DNA of 7,857 bases from Spirochaetaceae bacterium (GCA_030633365.1 DAOVSY010000130.1:1-7857), one strand, 5' to 3'. Shown: positions 1 through 7,212, counted from the first letter of the stretch. The notes: generated from the sequence alone by a model not told the origin. Program-made: numbers and translations.

Positions 1-1493
1 ATGATATTTCTGTTTCTATTACTATCGATTCAAATAATCTGGAAGGTCTTCCTAAACGATACAAAAATAAAAGTCTTAAGTTTATTACTAACTGTGAATT
101 TAAACTTTTTCAAAGACCAGATGAAGCTATTAATAGAGGTTATGATATTGAAGCAGAAAGGGATCTGGCCGGGAAAAATAATTTTATTTCCAATTATGAA
201 CCACTTACTAAAGAAAATGCAAAAGAACTTATTGATAATGCAATCAGCTTTGATGAATACACTGATCCTATAAAAAGTGTTATTCAGGAAGGAGCATCAG
301 CTGAGGAAGGAACATGGTTTATCTCTCCATCACATCCACGTAAACTTGAAAATGGTATAAGTACTAATCCAAGATATCTGCAGACGAGACCCGACTTTGT
401 TGATCCTGAATTATTTTACAGAGGAGAAATTGGGACTAGATTATACCGTAAACTACCACTCTCAAAACCTTTTTATCAACCAGTTGATGCTGTACTGGCA
501 TCAAGAAGGAATAACAGCCCTGATAAGAAGAAAGGTATTAAGGGCTTAAGTGTTTATAATCCAATACACTACCAGGAATTACCTGAACTTTTTATTGATT
601 TCATATGCAGTTTATCCGGAAAATCACCTTCAACTACAGGAGCAGGTAGTGAGGGAGCACTGACAAAAGGCCCTTTCAATATGCTTGCCCCGGTAACAGA
701 TCTAAACAATGCTCTATTATCTTTTATTCTTACCGGACATTCAGGTTTCACATCAGTTGCAGGCAGTATTGGAAGCAGAACCAGATTTGCACATGATATA
801 AGCATTCTTATTCCTGAAATATGGAGTAGATTAAAACCAGATGAAAGAGATCCTGAAAAACTTATTGCAGAAGGATCTCTTGAAAAAGTGGAAGATATTG
901 AATGGAAGGGTAAAAAAATACTGGCCAGCAGACTGGGATATAGAATAACTGAAAATTTTCTGTTTCATTATTTTGGAAGAATATTTGATGAACCTCATGC
1001 AGTCTTTAACAAAGAAATGCTTAAACCTGAATTGCAGGATATGGAAGCTTTTGTAGAAGGTATAGAATATATAATTGAGGGCCAAAATAAAGTAGCAGGA
1101 ATATATTTTGAAGATGGAAGTGTAGATGCTGCCATACCTCCAATTAAGGCTCTTATTCATATAATGGCACATGGTAATTATGAAGGGAAAGAATTAAATG
1201 ACCCTGAAATTAGAAAACTGTTTACAAAAGATTATGTTTTAAAAAGTGATTGGTATATGAGCAGACTTCTTCGAAAGCAGAAAAGAGATATTGCACACTG
1301 TAATAAAATTATTGGCTATCTTGAAGCATTTATGCTGATTAAAGAAAATGATCAATTAACTGAAATATTAAAAGTTTCAAAAAGGCTTTCCAAATGTAGA
1401 AAAAGTCTTAAAAAAGTCAGTTCTGAAGATTATATAGAATTACTAACAGGAACAATAGGACTGGATCCAATTTATGGAATGGAGGAAATTTAG
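1..1493 (+). CDS. C-terminal part of a large protein, probably PPi-type phosphoenolpyruvate carboxykinase (5' end outside window)
   Basis: The reading frame is open from base 3 to the TAG at 1491-1493 and gives 496 residues with no start inside the window, so the gene is cut at its 5' end. The ATG at 681 is internal: strongly conserved-looking sequence continues upstream of it. Visible blocks, numbered from base 3, are NPRYLQTRPD (122-131), GTRLYRKLPLSKPFYQP (144-160), YNPIHYQELPELF (185-197), the glycine-rich STTGAGSEGALTKGPFN (210-226), and RLGYRITENF followed by YFGRIFDEP. The tail from about residue 415 is charged and helical. I recall this pattern from the roughly 1100-residue PPi-dependent PEP carboxykinases of Propionibacterium and Entamoeba, which interconvert oxaloacetate plus PPi with PEP, CO2 and phosphate in the cytoplasm. 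This is recognition from memory, and the N-terminal half cannot be checked. A related PEPCK-like family of unknown function is the alternative. The stop overlaps the stop of the convergent gene. Confidence 0.6.
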   Translation, partial: DISVSITIDSNNLEGLPKRYKNKSLKFITNCEFKLFQRPDEAINRGYDIEAERDLAGKNNFISNYEPLTKENAKELIDNAISFDEYTDPIKSVIQEGASAEEGTWFISPSHPRKLENGISTNPRYLQTRPDFVDPELFYRGEIGTRLYRKLPLSKPFYQPVDAVLASRRNNSPDKKKGIKGLSVYNPIHYQELPELFIDFICSLSGKSPSTTGAGSEGALTKGPFNMLAPVTDLNNALLSFILTGHSGFTSVAGSIGSRTRFAHDISILIPEIWSRLKPDERDPEKLIAEGSLEKVEDIEWKGKKILASRLGYRITENFLFHYFGRIFDEPHAVFNKEMLKPELQDMEAFVEGIEYIIEGQNKVAGIYFEDGSVDAAIPPIKALIHIMAHGNYEGKELNDPEIRKLFTKDYVLKSDWYMSRLLRKQKRDIAHCNKIIGYLEAFMLIKENDQLTEILKVSKRLSKCRKSLKKVSSEDYIELLTGTIGLDPIYGMEEI

Positions 1494-2536
1494 TTAACCA
1501 GATTCTTTATTAGTAAAATAAATTCTTTTCCATGTTTTGCATTAAAACGTTTTACAAGGTTTCGGGGAGGAAAATTATCTTTATAAATCCAGGATCCCTC
1601 TGCAAAAACATATTGTTCTTTTTTTAAAATATTTTTCAATAATTGAGCAGCCATCAATACACCCAGGCCTTTATTTAAAACCGGGTGTACTGCTCCTATA
1701 GAGATTATTCTAACTCTGTTTATATTTTTTTTATTTTCAGATTGATATATATCAGGAAGACAAATTAAAATTCCAACAGCTTCATTTTTTTTATTTTCTG
1801 CAATTATAATCAATTCATCATCTATTATTGGAAGCATAGACATTATTAATTGCCTGTCTTCATTGAATGTTCTTGGAACATAGCCATTTCTTCCAGAAAA
1901 TATCTTACTTTGCAGAGAATGTATAATACTTATTTCATTTTCAATATTATCTTTATTAAATATCCTTGTTGTAAATCCAGGCAGTTTTATATTGATGGGA
2001 AAAGATGTTTTCCTGGTAAAATAAAAGGAAAGCATATTACTATTTTGTAAATATCCTGATTTTAGGAAGATATCCATATAATATGGTGGATTATAATTGG
2101 TATAAACCATGTGAGGCAGATCAAATCCTTTTACTAGCAATCCAAGCAGCTGATTATCTACTTTAGGTGCAATTATAGATTTAGCACCATTTTCCAAAAG
2201 TATGTTCTCACAATATTCAAGGACTCTTATTCCAGCATTGTCCCATCCCTGGACACATTCAAAAAAACCAATCCACCCCTGACTTTCATTCACATCATCT
2301 GCTCTACTATGAGTAAGGAAAGCTACTGCCCTGGCTACAGCTTTATCATCTTCCAGGATAATCACAGGGATCATTATTTCATAGATTGAATTTGAGTACT
2401 GAACAAGCTTACTGTCAAACATTTGATCAGAGGCAGAAGCCCATACAGAATTATTTTTATATGTATTTCTGGCTACCTGATGAAATTTATTTATCAAGGC
2501 TTTATCTTCAAAATTTTTAATTTCCAGGATTTCCAT
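1490..2536 (-). CDS. YghO-like GNAT-fold acyltransferase
   Basis: A 348-residue cytoplasmic protein that resembles the YghO group of the GNAT superfamily. The first half carries the family signature: GWIGFFECVQGWDNA (87-101), a helix ending ENGAKSIIAP (115-124), GLLVKGFDLPHMVYTNYNPPYY (132-153), then SGYLQNSNMLSFYF. The second half holds a GNAT-like acyl-donor loop, HPVLNKGLG (284-292), and the closing EGSWIYKDN block (313-321). The GP-x-N segment I expect in this family after the first strand-helix unit reads APKVDN here, a possible substrate-specific change. Donor and acceptor are unknown. As far as I recall, bacterial ceramide synthases are related GNAT proteins, so lipid N-acylation is one possibility, not a demonstrated role. 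It is the last gene of a three-gene operon: its ATG overlaps the TAA of the adenylate-forming gene (TAATG), and AGGAAG on the minus strand (2542-2547) is the ribosome binding site. Its own stop overlaps the convergent gene. Confidence 0.8.
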   Translation of the reverse strand: MEILEIKNFEDKALINKFHQVARNTYKNNSVWASASDQMFDSKLVQYSNSIYEIMIPVIILEDDKAVARAVAFLTHSRADDVNESQGWIGFFECVQGWDNAGIRVLEYCENILLENGAKSIIAPKVDNQLLGLLVKGFDLPHMVYTNYNPPYYMDIFLKSGYLQNSNMLSFYFTRKTSFPINIKLPGFTTRIFNKDNIENEISIIHSLQSKIFSGRNGYVPRTFNEDRQLIMSMLPIIDDELIIIAENKKNEAVGILICLPDIYQSENKKNINRVRIISIGAVHPVLNKGLGVLMAAQLLKNILKKEQYVFAEGSWIYKDNFPPRNLVKRFNAKHGKEFILLIKNLVN

Positions 2537-3837
2537 TAAAACTTCCTAATTACTCTTATAAGCTTTTTTGAATTATTGTTTACTTCTGGTTTGGCGTTGG
2601 AAAATATAATACGACCTAACTGTCCTCCTGAACTGGAAGCCCTTCTTCTTAGATTTGACACTACCATATTTTCTATCTCAATTTTCTGACAATCCGGTTT
2701 AAGAACTAATCTGATTTCAATTAGATCAGGAGAATACTGTATTGCCTGATATTCAATTATATCACCAGATGCCTGATTAATAGATCGTCTCACATAATCC
2801 GGAAACAGATACCTGGTGGAACTATCGCTGCTTTTAAGAATAAACAGATCATCTGATCTTCCATGAATAACTTTAATAACACGAAAAATTGAACCGCAAC
2901 TGCATGGTTCGGTCGAAACTTCAAGAACATCATTTAGTTCATACCTGATCATTGGTTGAGAGTTTCTGTAAAGATCTGTAAGAATAACCTTTGAGGCAGT
3001 CCCCGCTGAATCGAGTTTATCCAACTCTACATGAACCGTATCTTCATTTATATGCATATTACCATGACTACAGGTAGAACCAATAAAACCTTCAGACCCC
3101 TGGTATATTTGTACAACAGGAACCCCGAAAACCTTCTCCAGATATTGTTTATTTTTTTGATCCAATACTTCAGCATAGGATATAAGGGCATCTATTTTAT
3201 GTGATATTTTAGATTGCAATGATCCAAGCATAGAAAGGAGAGACGGAGGTCCGGCAATAATATTGAGTTTCCTTGAATTTATTAGTTCGATTAATTTTTC
3301 CGGAGGGTGGGTGTAATCTACATAAACCATCTTTGCACCGAATGAACGGGGTTCCATATAACTTGGATTATTTGTCCGCAAGGCAAAAAGAATACGATAT
3401 TTTTTAATATAATTCGGTAACCCATTTCTTGCCCATATTAGACATCCATACAGATCCATCTCTTCCTTTCCAAGAATAGTAAGACCTCGGTTCCCGGATG
3501 TGCCTGAAGATAATCCTATTGAATATCTATTCTTATACAGATGTATACTGCCGTTTTTTTCCTGTTCGATATGGAATTTAATAAGTTCATCTTTTTTTAA
3601 ACCAACAGTATTAATTTTATCAAAATTTTCCATCATAACAGACTTATTCATTAAAGGAATATCGATTAGAGAACTGTCAGGATATATTTGGTTTTTATAA
3701 TAAGGTGACTGCTCTCTTGCAAATGAGAGTATTTTTCCAATCCTTTCCTCCTGATGAGATTTTAGAGTTTCAGAATTCCAGGTATAGAACTGTTTTTTCA
3801 ATTTTCTGACAACAAGAAGTTTCTTAAAAAATAACAT
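2536..3837 (-). CDS. PaaK/F390-synthetase-like adenylate-forming enzyme
   Basis: A 433-residue soluble protein of the adenylate-forming superfamily, in the phenylacetate-CoA ligase/coenzyme F390 synthetase branch. It is expected to activate a carboxylate with ATP as an acyl-adenylate and pass it to CoA or directly to an acceptor. Visible motifs are the phosphate-binding loop GLSSGTSGNRG (108-118), YQGSEG (245-250) for adenine/substrate contact, RYELNDV (298-304) in the place of the usual Y-x-T/R-x-D ribose motif, GRSDDLF (326-332) at the hinge, and a C-terminal NNSKK (421-425) that could supply the catalytic lysine. A C-x-C-G pair (312-315) and Cys256 match the cysteine motif common in PaaK-like proteins. 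The length is typical of the family. No carrier protein or CoA-specific feature is seen, so the acceptor is open. Its GGAGA ribosome binding site (minus strand, 3843-3847) lies in the last codons of the transporter gene, 2 bases separate the two genes, and its stop overlaps the GNAT start, so translation is probably coupled. Confidence 0.82.
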   Translation of the reverse strand: MLFFKKLLVVRKLKKQFYTWNSETLKSHQEERIGKILSFAREQSPYYKNQIYPDSSLIDIPLMNKSVMMENFDKINTVGLKKDELIKFHIEQEKNGSIHLYKNRYSIGLSSGTSGNRGLTILGKEEMDLYGCLIWARNGLPNYIKKYRILFALRTNNPSYMEPRSFGAKMVYVDYTHPPEKLIELINSRKLNIIAGPPSLLSMLGSLQSKISHKIDALISYAEVLDQKNKQYLEKVFGVPVVQIYQGSEGFIGSTCSHGNMHINEDTVHVELDKLDSAGTASKVILTDLYRNSQPMIRYELNDVLEVSTEPCSCGSIFRVIKVIHGRSDDLFILKSSDSSTRYLFPDYVRRSINQASGDIIEYQAIQYSPDLIEIRLVLKPDCQKIEIENMVVSNLRRRASSSGGQLGRIIFSNAKPEVNNNSKKLIRVIRKF

Positions 3838-3839
3838 TT

Positions 3840-5180
3840 TTATCTCCGGCTGCTTACTTTACTAAGTTTAGATCTTACATCAAGGTAAACTTCCCTTGTT
3901 ATTCCATACTTCATTGCAATAAGTGCTGTTAAAAATAGAAATAACCCGGGTATAATTCCAAATATAATTCTTACTCCAGTAACAGAACTAAGAACCTCGG
4001 ACCCGGATGTTGAAGTATATCCAAAGATTGCAAGGACAGCCCCTAAAATAAGTCCGGCAAAAGAAATTCCAAGCTGATGAACTGTCATCCATAAACCAAA
4101 AAATACTGATTCATGTCTTTCCCCTGTTTTGCTTTCATAATAATCAACAAGATCAGGAACAAATGAGTATGGAATAAAAAGATATGCAGACATAAAAAGT
4201 CCAAGAAGAAAACATCCAATAAAGAAAAAAGTAGTATCTCCCTGGTTTACAAAAATCCCGACCATTAGAAGTACTACAGCAGAAGCACTGTTGCCTATAA
4301 GAAGAAGAACACGTTTATCATATTTTTGTGCAGCTCTGCTCCAAAAGGGAATAGAGATAGCTGAAATAGCCACATATATAGCAAGACCAATAGAACTGAC
4401 ACCCCTGTTTCCAAGAACGTGCTGTGCAAAAAATGGAAGGGATGCAGAAAGAGATCCTGTTGCTATGGCCCCGGAAAATTTTAAAAATAATAGAATATAA
4501 ACATTTTTTTCTTTTACCAGTTTTACATACTGGGAAAAACTGAATCTTACTATCTCTGTTTCTTCTGTCTGTGTATTTTCCATCCCCTTAATACTTTGAC
4601 TTGCTATTAAAAGTGTAATCAGAGAAAATAATCCAAAACCTGCTGTTATAGTTCGGAGGCCAATTATATCTGTAGTGAAAGAGGAAAGCATCATAGCTGT
4701 TCCTCCTCCAATTAAAGTTCCAAAGGTAGAAAGAATAGCCCGCAAACCTGTTATTTGAGTTCGCTCATTATAATTTGAAGTCATTACTGGCACCATGGCC
4801 ATATAAGGGACAACTACAGCTGTATAAGCTGTAGCATAGATCATCATACTTAATACTGCAAAGATAAACTGAACCCATACAGCTGAATTAAGAGGTATCA
4901 TCCAAAGAAGTATAAAACTTAAAGCAAATGGCAACGCACCAAAAAGTATATAAACCCTCTTTCTACCATATTTTGATCTGGTCCTGTCACTTAAAATTCC
5001 CATTAATGGATCGTTAACACCATCCCACAATTTTCCAACAAAAAAAGCCAGACCTGCAAGCCATGGATCCATTCCTACTATGTCTGTAAGATAAAATATA
5101 AAAAAGAAGCCAACAGCAAAATAAGAAACTGATATTCCCATATCTCCAGCTGCATATCCAAGTTTATTTCTATATTTCAT
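3840..5180 (-). CDS. GPH-family (MelB-like, MFS_2) cation symporter
   Basis: A 446-residue polytopic inner-membrane protein with about 12 hydrophobic segments. It belongs to the glycoside-pentoside-hexuronide:cation symporter group of the major facilitator superfamily. Evidence is the GYAAGDMG start (8-15), WDGVNDPLMG (52-61), DRTRSKYGRKR (65-75), VVPYMAM followed by NYNERTQ (123-142), a charged central loop (about 200-225), and FVPDLVDYYESKTGERHE (341-358). Asp53, Asn56 and Asp57 match the MelB residues Asp55, Asn58 and Asp59 that help bind the coupling cation. The position I align with MelB Asp124 is a valine (Val123), so cation coupling may differ. GPH proteins usually import sugars or glycosides; the eukaryotic MFSD2A branch carries lysolipids. 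Specificity cannot be deduced. It is the first gene of an operon with an adenylate-forming enzyme and a GNAT acyltransferase, so import of a substrate or export of a product is a reasonable inference. The start is supported by the family-typical N-terminus, although the ribosome binding site is weak (GGGG, minus strand 5187-5190). Confidence 0.88.
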   Translation of the reverse strand: MKYRNKLGYAAGDMGISVSYFAVGFFFIFYLTDIVGMDPWLAGLAFFVGKLWDGVNDPLMGILSDRTRSKYGRKRVYILFGALPFALSFILLWMIPLNSAVWVQFIFAVLSMMIYATAYTAVVVPYMAMVPVMTSNYNERTQITGLRAILSTFGTLIGGGTAMMLSSFTTDIIGLRTITAGFGLFSLITLLIASQSIKGMENTQTEETEIVRFSFSQYVKLVKEKNVYILLFLKFSGAIATGSLSASLPFFAQHVLGNRGVSSIGLAIYVAISAISIPFWSRAAQKYDKRVLLLIGNSASAVVLLMVGIFVNQGDTTFFFIGCFLLGLFMSAYLFIPYSFVPDLVDYYESKTGERHESVFFGLWMTVHQLGISFAGLILGAVLAIFGYTSTSGSEVLSSVTGVRIIFGIIPGLFLFLTALIAMKYGITREVYLDVRSKLSKVSSRR

Positions 5181-5298
5181 ATTCTACCCCACTCTTGCCA
5201 GTACATGACTTCTTATTTCCTGTATAATAAGCTTACCATAATAATCTACTATAATCACAGACAAAAAAATGAGTAAGGCAATACCGGAGATGAGTTTG
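5181..5298. promoter_or_regulatory. Divergent promoter region between the transporter operon and the methyltransferase gene
   Basis: This 118-base AT-rich region must drive transcription both ways. On the plus strand there are two exact TATAAT hexamers (5223-5228 and 5250-5255). Neither has a good -35 box at 16-18 bases; TTGCCA at 5195-5200 is 22 bases from the first and too far. On the minus strand, TTTTGT (complement of 5261-5266) and TATTAT (complement of 5238-5243) are 17 bases apart, which would start the operon transcript near 5231. TTACTC/TATAGT (complements of 5271-5276 and 5248-5253) is an alternative. The candidate elements of the two directions are interleaved, so the two promoters may compete or share an operator. 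No clear operator palindrome is seen. Confidence 0.35.
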
Positions 5299-5934
5299 AT
5301 GAAAAATAAGAATATCAATCTCTTAAATAAAAATGCATGGGAAAATGTTGTAGAACCATTTTCCAAATACAGAGAAGAAATTGAAGTTACGTCTCTGTTT
5401 AAAAGATTCTGCAGACTACTAGGTCAAAAATCTGCTGTATTGGATTTGGGATGTGGAACAGGTATACCCTTTGGAAAATATATTTCAGACAGAGGTCATA
5501 AATTGACAGGGATAGATTTTTCGAAAAATATGATAGATAAAGCTAAATTAAATGTTCCTAAAGGTAAATTCAAATTCCAGACAATGAATGATATTACCGA
5601 AATTGATTTTTATAATGGAATAATTGCTTCTTACTCTCTTCAATTACTTTCCCCTGATACTTTTAAAGATGTGATAGCCAAATGCAGTACCGCCATGAAA
5701 AAAGAGGGACTTATGTATGTTTCATTAAACGAACCTACAGAAAGAGAAAGTGATTATGTTTTTTTCATGGGAGAAAATATGTTTTTTAAGGATTACTCTG
5801 AAAAGAATCTTGTTAATATTTTTAGAGAGTTTGGCATGGAAAAAACAGATATTTTCAGATCTGTAGAAGATTCAGAAACATTTGGGAAAGAACATATGGT
5901 TGAGATTATTTTCAAAAAAACCGGCCCATCATAA
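5299..5934 (+). CDS. Class I SAM-dependent methyltransferase
   Basis: A 211-residue cytoplasmic protein with the Rossmann methyltransferase fold. Counted from the chosen start, motif I is VLDLGCGTG (about 47-55), the acidic residue at the end of strand 2 is in TGIDFS (about 70-75), NGIIASYSLQLL (about 106-117) is the motif IV strand, and GLMYVSLNEP (about 137-146) is motif VI. The acceptor is unknown; the short C-terminal part has no diagnostic substrate domain. I prefer the ATG at 5299 because GGAG at 5286-5289 lies 9 bases before it. The earlier in-frame ATG at 5269 has only an A-rich run and no ribosome binding site, and the ATG at 5290 touches the GGAG. The gene is divergent from the transporter-ligase-acyltransferase operon, so a shared pathway is possible but unproven. 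Its last codons form the left arm of a terminator hairpin, with the TAA in the loop. Confidence 0.85.
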   Translation: MKNKNINLLNKNAWENVVEPFSKYREEIEVTSLFKRFCRLLGQKSAVLDLGCGTGIPFGKYISDRGHKLTGIDFSKNMIDKAKLNVPKGKFKFQTMNDITEIDFYNGIIASYSLQLLSPDTFKDVIAKCSTAMKKEGLMYVSLNEPTERESDYVFFMGENMFFKDYSEKNLVNIFREFGMEKTDIFRSVEDSETFGKEHMVEIIFKKTGPS

Positions 5935-5949
5935 GGCCGGTTATATTCA
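5914..5949 (-). terminator. Bidirectional rho-independent terminator shared by the methyltransferase and ygeW
   Basis: An 8-bp perfect stem pairs AACCGGCC (5919-5926) with GGCCGGTT (5935-5942) around an 8-base loop (5927-5934). Read on the minus strand, downstream of ygeW, the stem is followed by an uninterrupted T run (complement of the seven A at 5914-5920), which is the classic arrangement. Read on the plus strand it is followed by TTATATTC, a weaker tract. The methyltransferase stop codon (5932-5934) lies inside the loop, so its terminal Lys-Thr-Gly-Pro-Ser codons are part of the hairpin. Confidence 0.85.
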
Positions 5950-5970
5950 CAGGATTATTAAAGTTAGAGA

Positions 5971-5984
5971 CGCAATAAATTGCG
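5971..5984. repeat. Intergenic palindrome, CGCAAT-AA-ATTGCG
   Basis: The 6-bp arms CGCAAT (5971-5976) and ATTGCG (5979-5984) flank AA. The preceding bases AGAGACGC echo the GAGACGC arm of the palindromes on the other side of ygeW, and the AT-AA-AT core matches the 7274-7289 copy with one pair changed (A-T for G-C). It sits between the ygeW stop codon and the terminator, so it would be transcribed at the 3' end of the ygeW message. It has no T tract of its own. It is probably a member of a dispersed short repeat family rather than a regulatory site for this gene. Confidence 0.6.
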
Positions 5985-5995
5985 CCAATACAAAT

Positions 5996-7192
5996 CTACA
6001 GTACTCTTTTTGCATCCTGAATAAGAAGATCCATAAGTTTTTCTGATGGGTTTTTAACTTTTGCAAGAAAAATCATTGCTGCAATAATGTAAGGTTTATA
6101 ACTTGCTTCCTTGTACATAGGAACTCTGTATCTGTCAAAAACAGATGCTACAACTTCACCCTGTTTACAACTTACACCAGAAATATCTGCAGGCAGGCAG
6201 TGCATATAGAGAGCCTTTCCATTTTTAGTGGTAGCCATAAGTTCTTCTGTGGTTTCCCAGTCCTTATGTTTTGCATTTTGAGCAAGAAGGTCTTTCTCCA
6301 AAGCTGCAATACCTGCATCATCACCATCAGCATAAAGATTAGTTCTTTTTTCCATGGCTGCGAATGGAGCCCAGCTTTTTGGATATACAATATCAGCATC
6401 TTTAAATGCTTCTGCCATACTGTGGGATTTAACAAACTTTCCACCAGAACGTGCAGCATTCTGTCTTGCTACTTCTTCAACTTCAGGCATAATTTCATAA
6501 CCTTCAGGATGAGCAAGATGAACTTCTGCACCAAACCTGGTCATAAGACCAACAATTCCCTGAGGAACTGAAAGAGGTTTACCGTAAGATGGTGAATATG
6601 CCCAGCTCATTGCAATTTTTTTACCCCTAAGGTTTTCAATTCCACCATACTGATTTATCAAATGCAGAGCATCTGACATACTCTGGGTAGGGTGATCAAT
6701 ATCACACTGAAGGTTAACCAATGTTGGTCGCTGTTCAAGTACACCATCTCTGTAACCTGCTTCTACAGATTCTGCAACTTCCTGCATGTATGTATGACCT
6801 TTTCCGATATACATATCATCTCGGATACCAATAACATCTGCCATAAAAGAGATCATATTTGCAGTTTCCCGAACAGTTTCACCATGGGCAATCTGGGACT
6901 TGCCTTCATCGAGAACCTGTTCTTCAAGACCCAGTAAGTTACATGCGCTTGCATAACTGAATCTTGTTCTGGTTGAAGCATCACGAAAAAGTGAAATTCC
7001 TAGACCACTGTCAAAGATTCGTGTGGAGATGTTTCTTTCTCTCATTGCTCTTAGTGCATCTGCAACTGCAAATGTTCCTTTAAGTTCATCAAGGGTTTTT
7101 TCCCAGGTCAGGAAAAAGTCGTTATTGTACATGTCTTTTGTGTTCAATCTACCGAGAGATCTGATCATCTCTTCAATTCTAATTTTATCCAT
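5996..7192 (-). CDS. ygeW: YgeW-type knotted carbamoyltransferase
   Basis: A 398-residue cytoplasmic enzyme of the aspartate/ornithine carbamoyltransferase superfamily, close in length to E. coli YgeW. The carbamoyl-phosphate loop is STRTR (73-77) within FRDASTRTRFSYA. HPTQ (167-170) follows CDID, and HCLPAD (331-336) is the second-domain substrate motif. The long insertions SWAYSPSYGKPLSVPQG (196-212) and the 310-325 segment fit the YgeW group of transcarbamylases with a knotted fold rather than OTCase or ATCase. YgeW genes lie in clusters for anaerobic purine/urate and ureido-compound breakdown, where the enzyme is thought to release carbamoyl phosphate from a ureido intermediate; the exact substrate is inferred. 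The start has an excellent ribosome binding site, AAGGAG six bases before ATG. The gene downstream on the same strand ends at the shared terminator. A Mo-hydroxylase gene lies upstream after a 137-base gap filled with palindromes. Confidence 0.93.
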   Translation of the reverse strand: MDKIRIEEMIRSLGRLNTKDMYNNDFFLTWEKTLDELKGTFAVADALRAMRERNISTRIFDSGLGISLFRDASTRTRFSYASACNLLGLEEQVLDEGKSQIAHGETVRETANMISFMADVIGIRDDMYIGKGHTYMQEVAESVEAGYRDGVLEQRPTLVNLQCDIDHPTQSMSDALHLINQYGGIENLRGKKIAMSWAYSPSYGKPLSVPQGIVGLMTRFGAEVHLAHPEGYEIMPEVEEVARQNAARSGGKFVKSHSMAEAFKDADIVYPKSWAPFAAMEKRTNLYADGDDAGIAALEKDLLAQNAKHKDWETTEELMATTKNGKALYMHCLPADISGVSCKQGEVVASVFDRYRVPMYKEASYKPYIIAAMIFLAKVKNPSEKLMDLLIQDAKRVL

Positions 7193-7212
7193 ATTTTTCT
7201 CCTTATATGTGG

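Noticed and set aside
1..273. Open frame of 90 codons starting with ATG at base 1
   Set aside because: It is out of frame with the clear 496-residue conserved protein that covers the same bases and has no family features.
681..683. ATG as start of a separate 270-residue gene
   Set aside because: Conserved-looking sequence continues in the same frame to the window edge, including the STTGAGSEGALTKGPF block immediately upstream, and there is no ribosome binding site.
5195..5228. TTGCCA/TATAAT as a standard sigma-70 promoter
   Set aside because: The 22-base spacing is too long for a normal promoter; only the TATAAT is retained as a candidate element.
5184..5366. Hydrophobic 60-residue minus-strand frame just upstream of the transporter
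   Set aside because: It lies mostly antisense to the methyltransferase and across the divergent promoter region; its hydrophobicity follows from the complement of lysine/asparagine-rich codons.
6200..6571. 123-codon plus-strand frame inside ygeW, and similar frames at 6692-6937 and 7023-7274
   Set aside because: They are antisense to a well-supported enzyme gene and encode no recognisable motif.
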